A stretch of DNA of 5,637 nucleotides from Xanthobacteraceae bacterium (lineage in GTDB: Bacteria; Pseudomonadota; Alphaproteobacteria; Rhizobiales; Xanthobacteraceae). Shown here one piece after another: positions 4,945-5,637 of the stretch; positions within the stretch are counted from its first letter, which is position 1, and each line of letters opens with the position of its first letter. Both the position numbers and the translations under genes were made by a program. The stretch lies in assembly GCA_030043285.1 (NCBI GenBank), contig JASHXZ010000813.1, positions 1 through 5,637 on the forward strand. The letters are read 5' to 3'. Under the pieces are notes generated by a model, which was given only the letters and a program-made list of their open reading frames with translations, was not told where the DNA came from and searched no databases.

Positions 4945-5637
4945 TTACGTCCCGACTTTCAGTTCCGAAACGAGCCCGCGTAACGCCGCGACGGTAGAGA
5001 GCGCAACGTTGCGGCCGGTGCGCGGGTTTTCGCTCGGCACGTTGGCGATCGCCATCGAGAATTTCGCCGTGTCGGCATCGACCTCGATGCGGTGCGTGTT
5101 GCGGTCGAGCGCCGGATCGGCCCAGATCTCGAGCCGCGTGCGATCGGGCCCAATGCCGGCGAGGCTCAGCGCTGCCGCGACATTGACATTGGCGGGAAAG
5201 CCGCGCGCGCCGTCGCGCGCACTGCCCTCGAACACTTTCAGCGGCTCCTTCAGACCTTTCAGCGAAATGCCGCGCTCGACCAGATAGGGCGCGCCCTCAA
5301 GGCCGTTCGGCGGCTTGCGCGTCACCATGGTGACCGAGTGAATGGTGCCTTCGGCTGCGGCGCGCACGGCGTCGAGGCCGATCAAGGCGCCGGTCGGCAC
5401 CAGAATGCGGGCGTCGGCCACTTTCGCCTGTTCGACCAGGTCCCAGTTCTCCAAAAGCTGGCCGACCGACAGCGGCATGAACAGCTTGCCGCGTTCGATC
5501 ACTGAAGATGCCACGGCGCGGAACAGCGTCGGCGGCAAGCACTCGACCACGAGATCGCAGGACTGCGCCAAATTCTCAGCCGCCAGCACCGGGATGCGGC
5601 TACCGATCCCCGGCAGGTTGCGCTTCGCCTTTTCGAC
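4945..5637 (-). CDS. nadX: L-aspartate dehydrogenase (N-terminus outside window)
   Basis: This NAD(P)-dependent enzyme oxidises L-aspartate to iminoaspartate, which can feed NadA in NAD synthesis; it can also work in the reverse, aminating direction. The frame ends with TAA at 4945-4947 and stays open to the window edge, giving 230 visible residues. The family has about 265, so some 35 residues including the Rossmann GxGxxG are missing. The GTG at 5589 is an internal valine codon, not a start. Recognisable blocks are CDLVVECLPPTLFRAVA, LMPLSVGQLL-like FMPLSVGQLLEN, ILVPTGALIGLDAVRAAAEG, VTMVTRKPP, GFPANVNVAAALSLAGIGPD, the RNTHRIEV segment with a probable catalytic His, and NPRTGRNVALSTVAALRGL near the end. 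No nadA or nadC is visible. Convergent with msrB across the palindrome. The family call is strong; the physiological role (NAD synthesis or amino-acid metabolism) is not decided here. Confidence 0.93.
   Translation of the reverse strand, partial: VEKAKRNLPGIGSRIPVLAAENLAQSCDLVVECLPPTLFRAVASSVIERGKLFMPLSVGQLLENWDLVEQAKVADARILVPTGALIGLDAVRAAAEGTIHSVTMVTRKPPNGLEGAPYLVERGISLKGLKEPLKVFEGSARDGARGFPANVNVAAALSLAGIGPDRTRLEIWADPALDRNTHRIEVDADTAKFSMAIANVPSENPRTGRNVALSTVAALRGLVSELKVGT

Noticed and set aside
5589..5589. GTG as start of the aspartate dehydrogenase
   Set aside because: The frame stays open to the window edge, and a start here would lose about 50 residues of the NAD-binding domain, so it is an internal valine codon.

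Overview
The window looks like chromosomal DNA from an alphaproteobacterium of the order Hyphomicrobiales (Rhizobiales), probably on the Bradyrhizobiaceae/Xanthobacteraceae side. This rests on high GC, rhizobial-looking protein sequences, and the gene order thioredoxin reductase, LsrB/VtlR-type LysR regulator, small RNA. There are no phage, IS, CRISPR, tRNA or rRNA signatures. The genus cannot be fixed from the sequence alone.

Layout. (1) 1-608 (+) is the 3' two thirds of thioredoxin reductase trxB. (2) 653-1549 (+) is a full-length LysR-type regulator that closely resembles rhizobial LsrB / Brucella VtlR as I remember them. (3) 1550-1906 holds no protein gene. It carries a probable small RNA (about 1685-1819) with a hairpin loop exposing CCUCCCAG, a second pyrimidine-rich segment and a strong intrinsic terminator. 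Sequence features and position next to lsrB/vtlR fit the AbcR (alpha-r15) family. A 23-bp inverted repeat lies just upstream of its putative promoter. (4) 1907-2890 (+) is a D-2-hydroxyacid dehydrogenase with all catalytic residues. (5) Converging on it, a two-gene minus-strand operon encodes a small membrane methyltransferase of the isoprenylcysteine carboxyl methyltransferase type (3618-4136) followed by a ModA-like binding protein without a signal peptide (2900-3604). (6) 4339-4845 (+) is an exported methionine-R-sulfoxide reductase B. (7) A 32-bp-arm palindromic repeat (4851-4938) fills the gap between msrB and the convergent gene. (8) 4945-5637 (-) is aspartate dehydrogenase, missing its N-terminus at the window edge.

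How the parts may work together. Thioredoxin reductase, an LsrB-type regulator (linked to redox and envelope stress in rhizobia) and an exported MsrB give the region a loose redox flavour, but only trxB-lsrB-sRNA is likely to be a functional module. By analogy with Brucella VtlR and abcR2, the regulator may activate the adjacent sRNA, which would then repress ABC-transporter and other mRNAs by covering their ribosome-binding sites. The remaining genes look like ordinary metabolic or housekeeping neighbours. The least expected features are the binding protein's lack of any export signal and an MsrB whose only non-zinc cysteine is the catalytic one.
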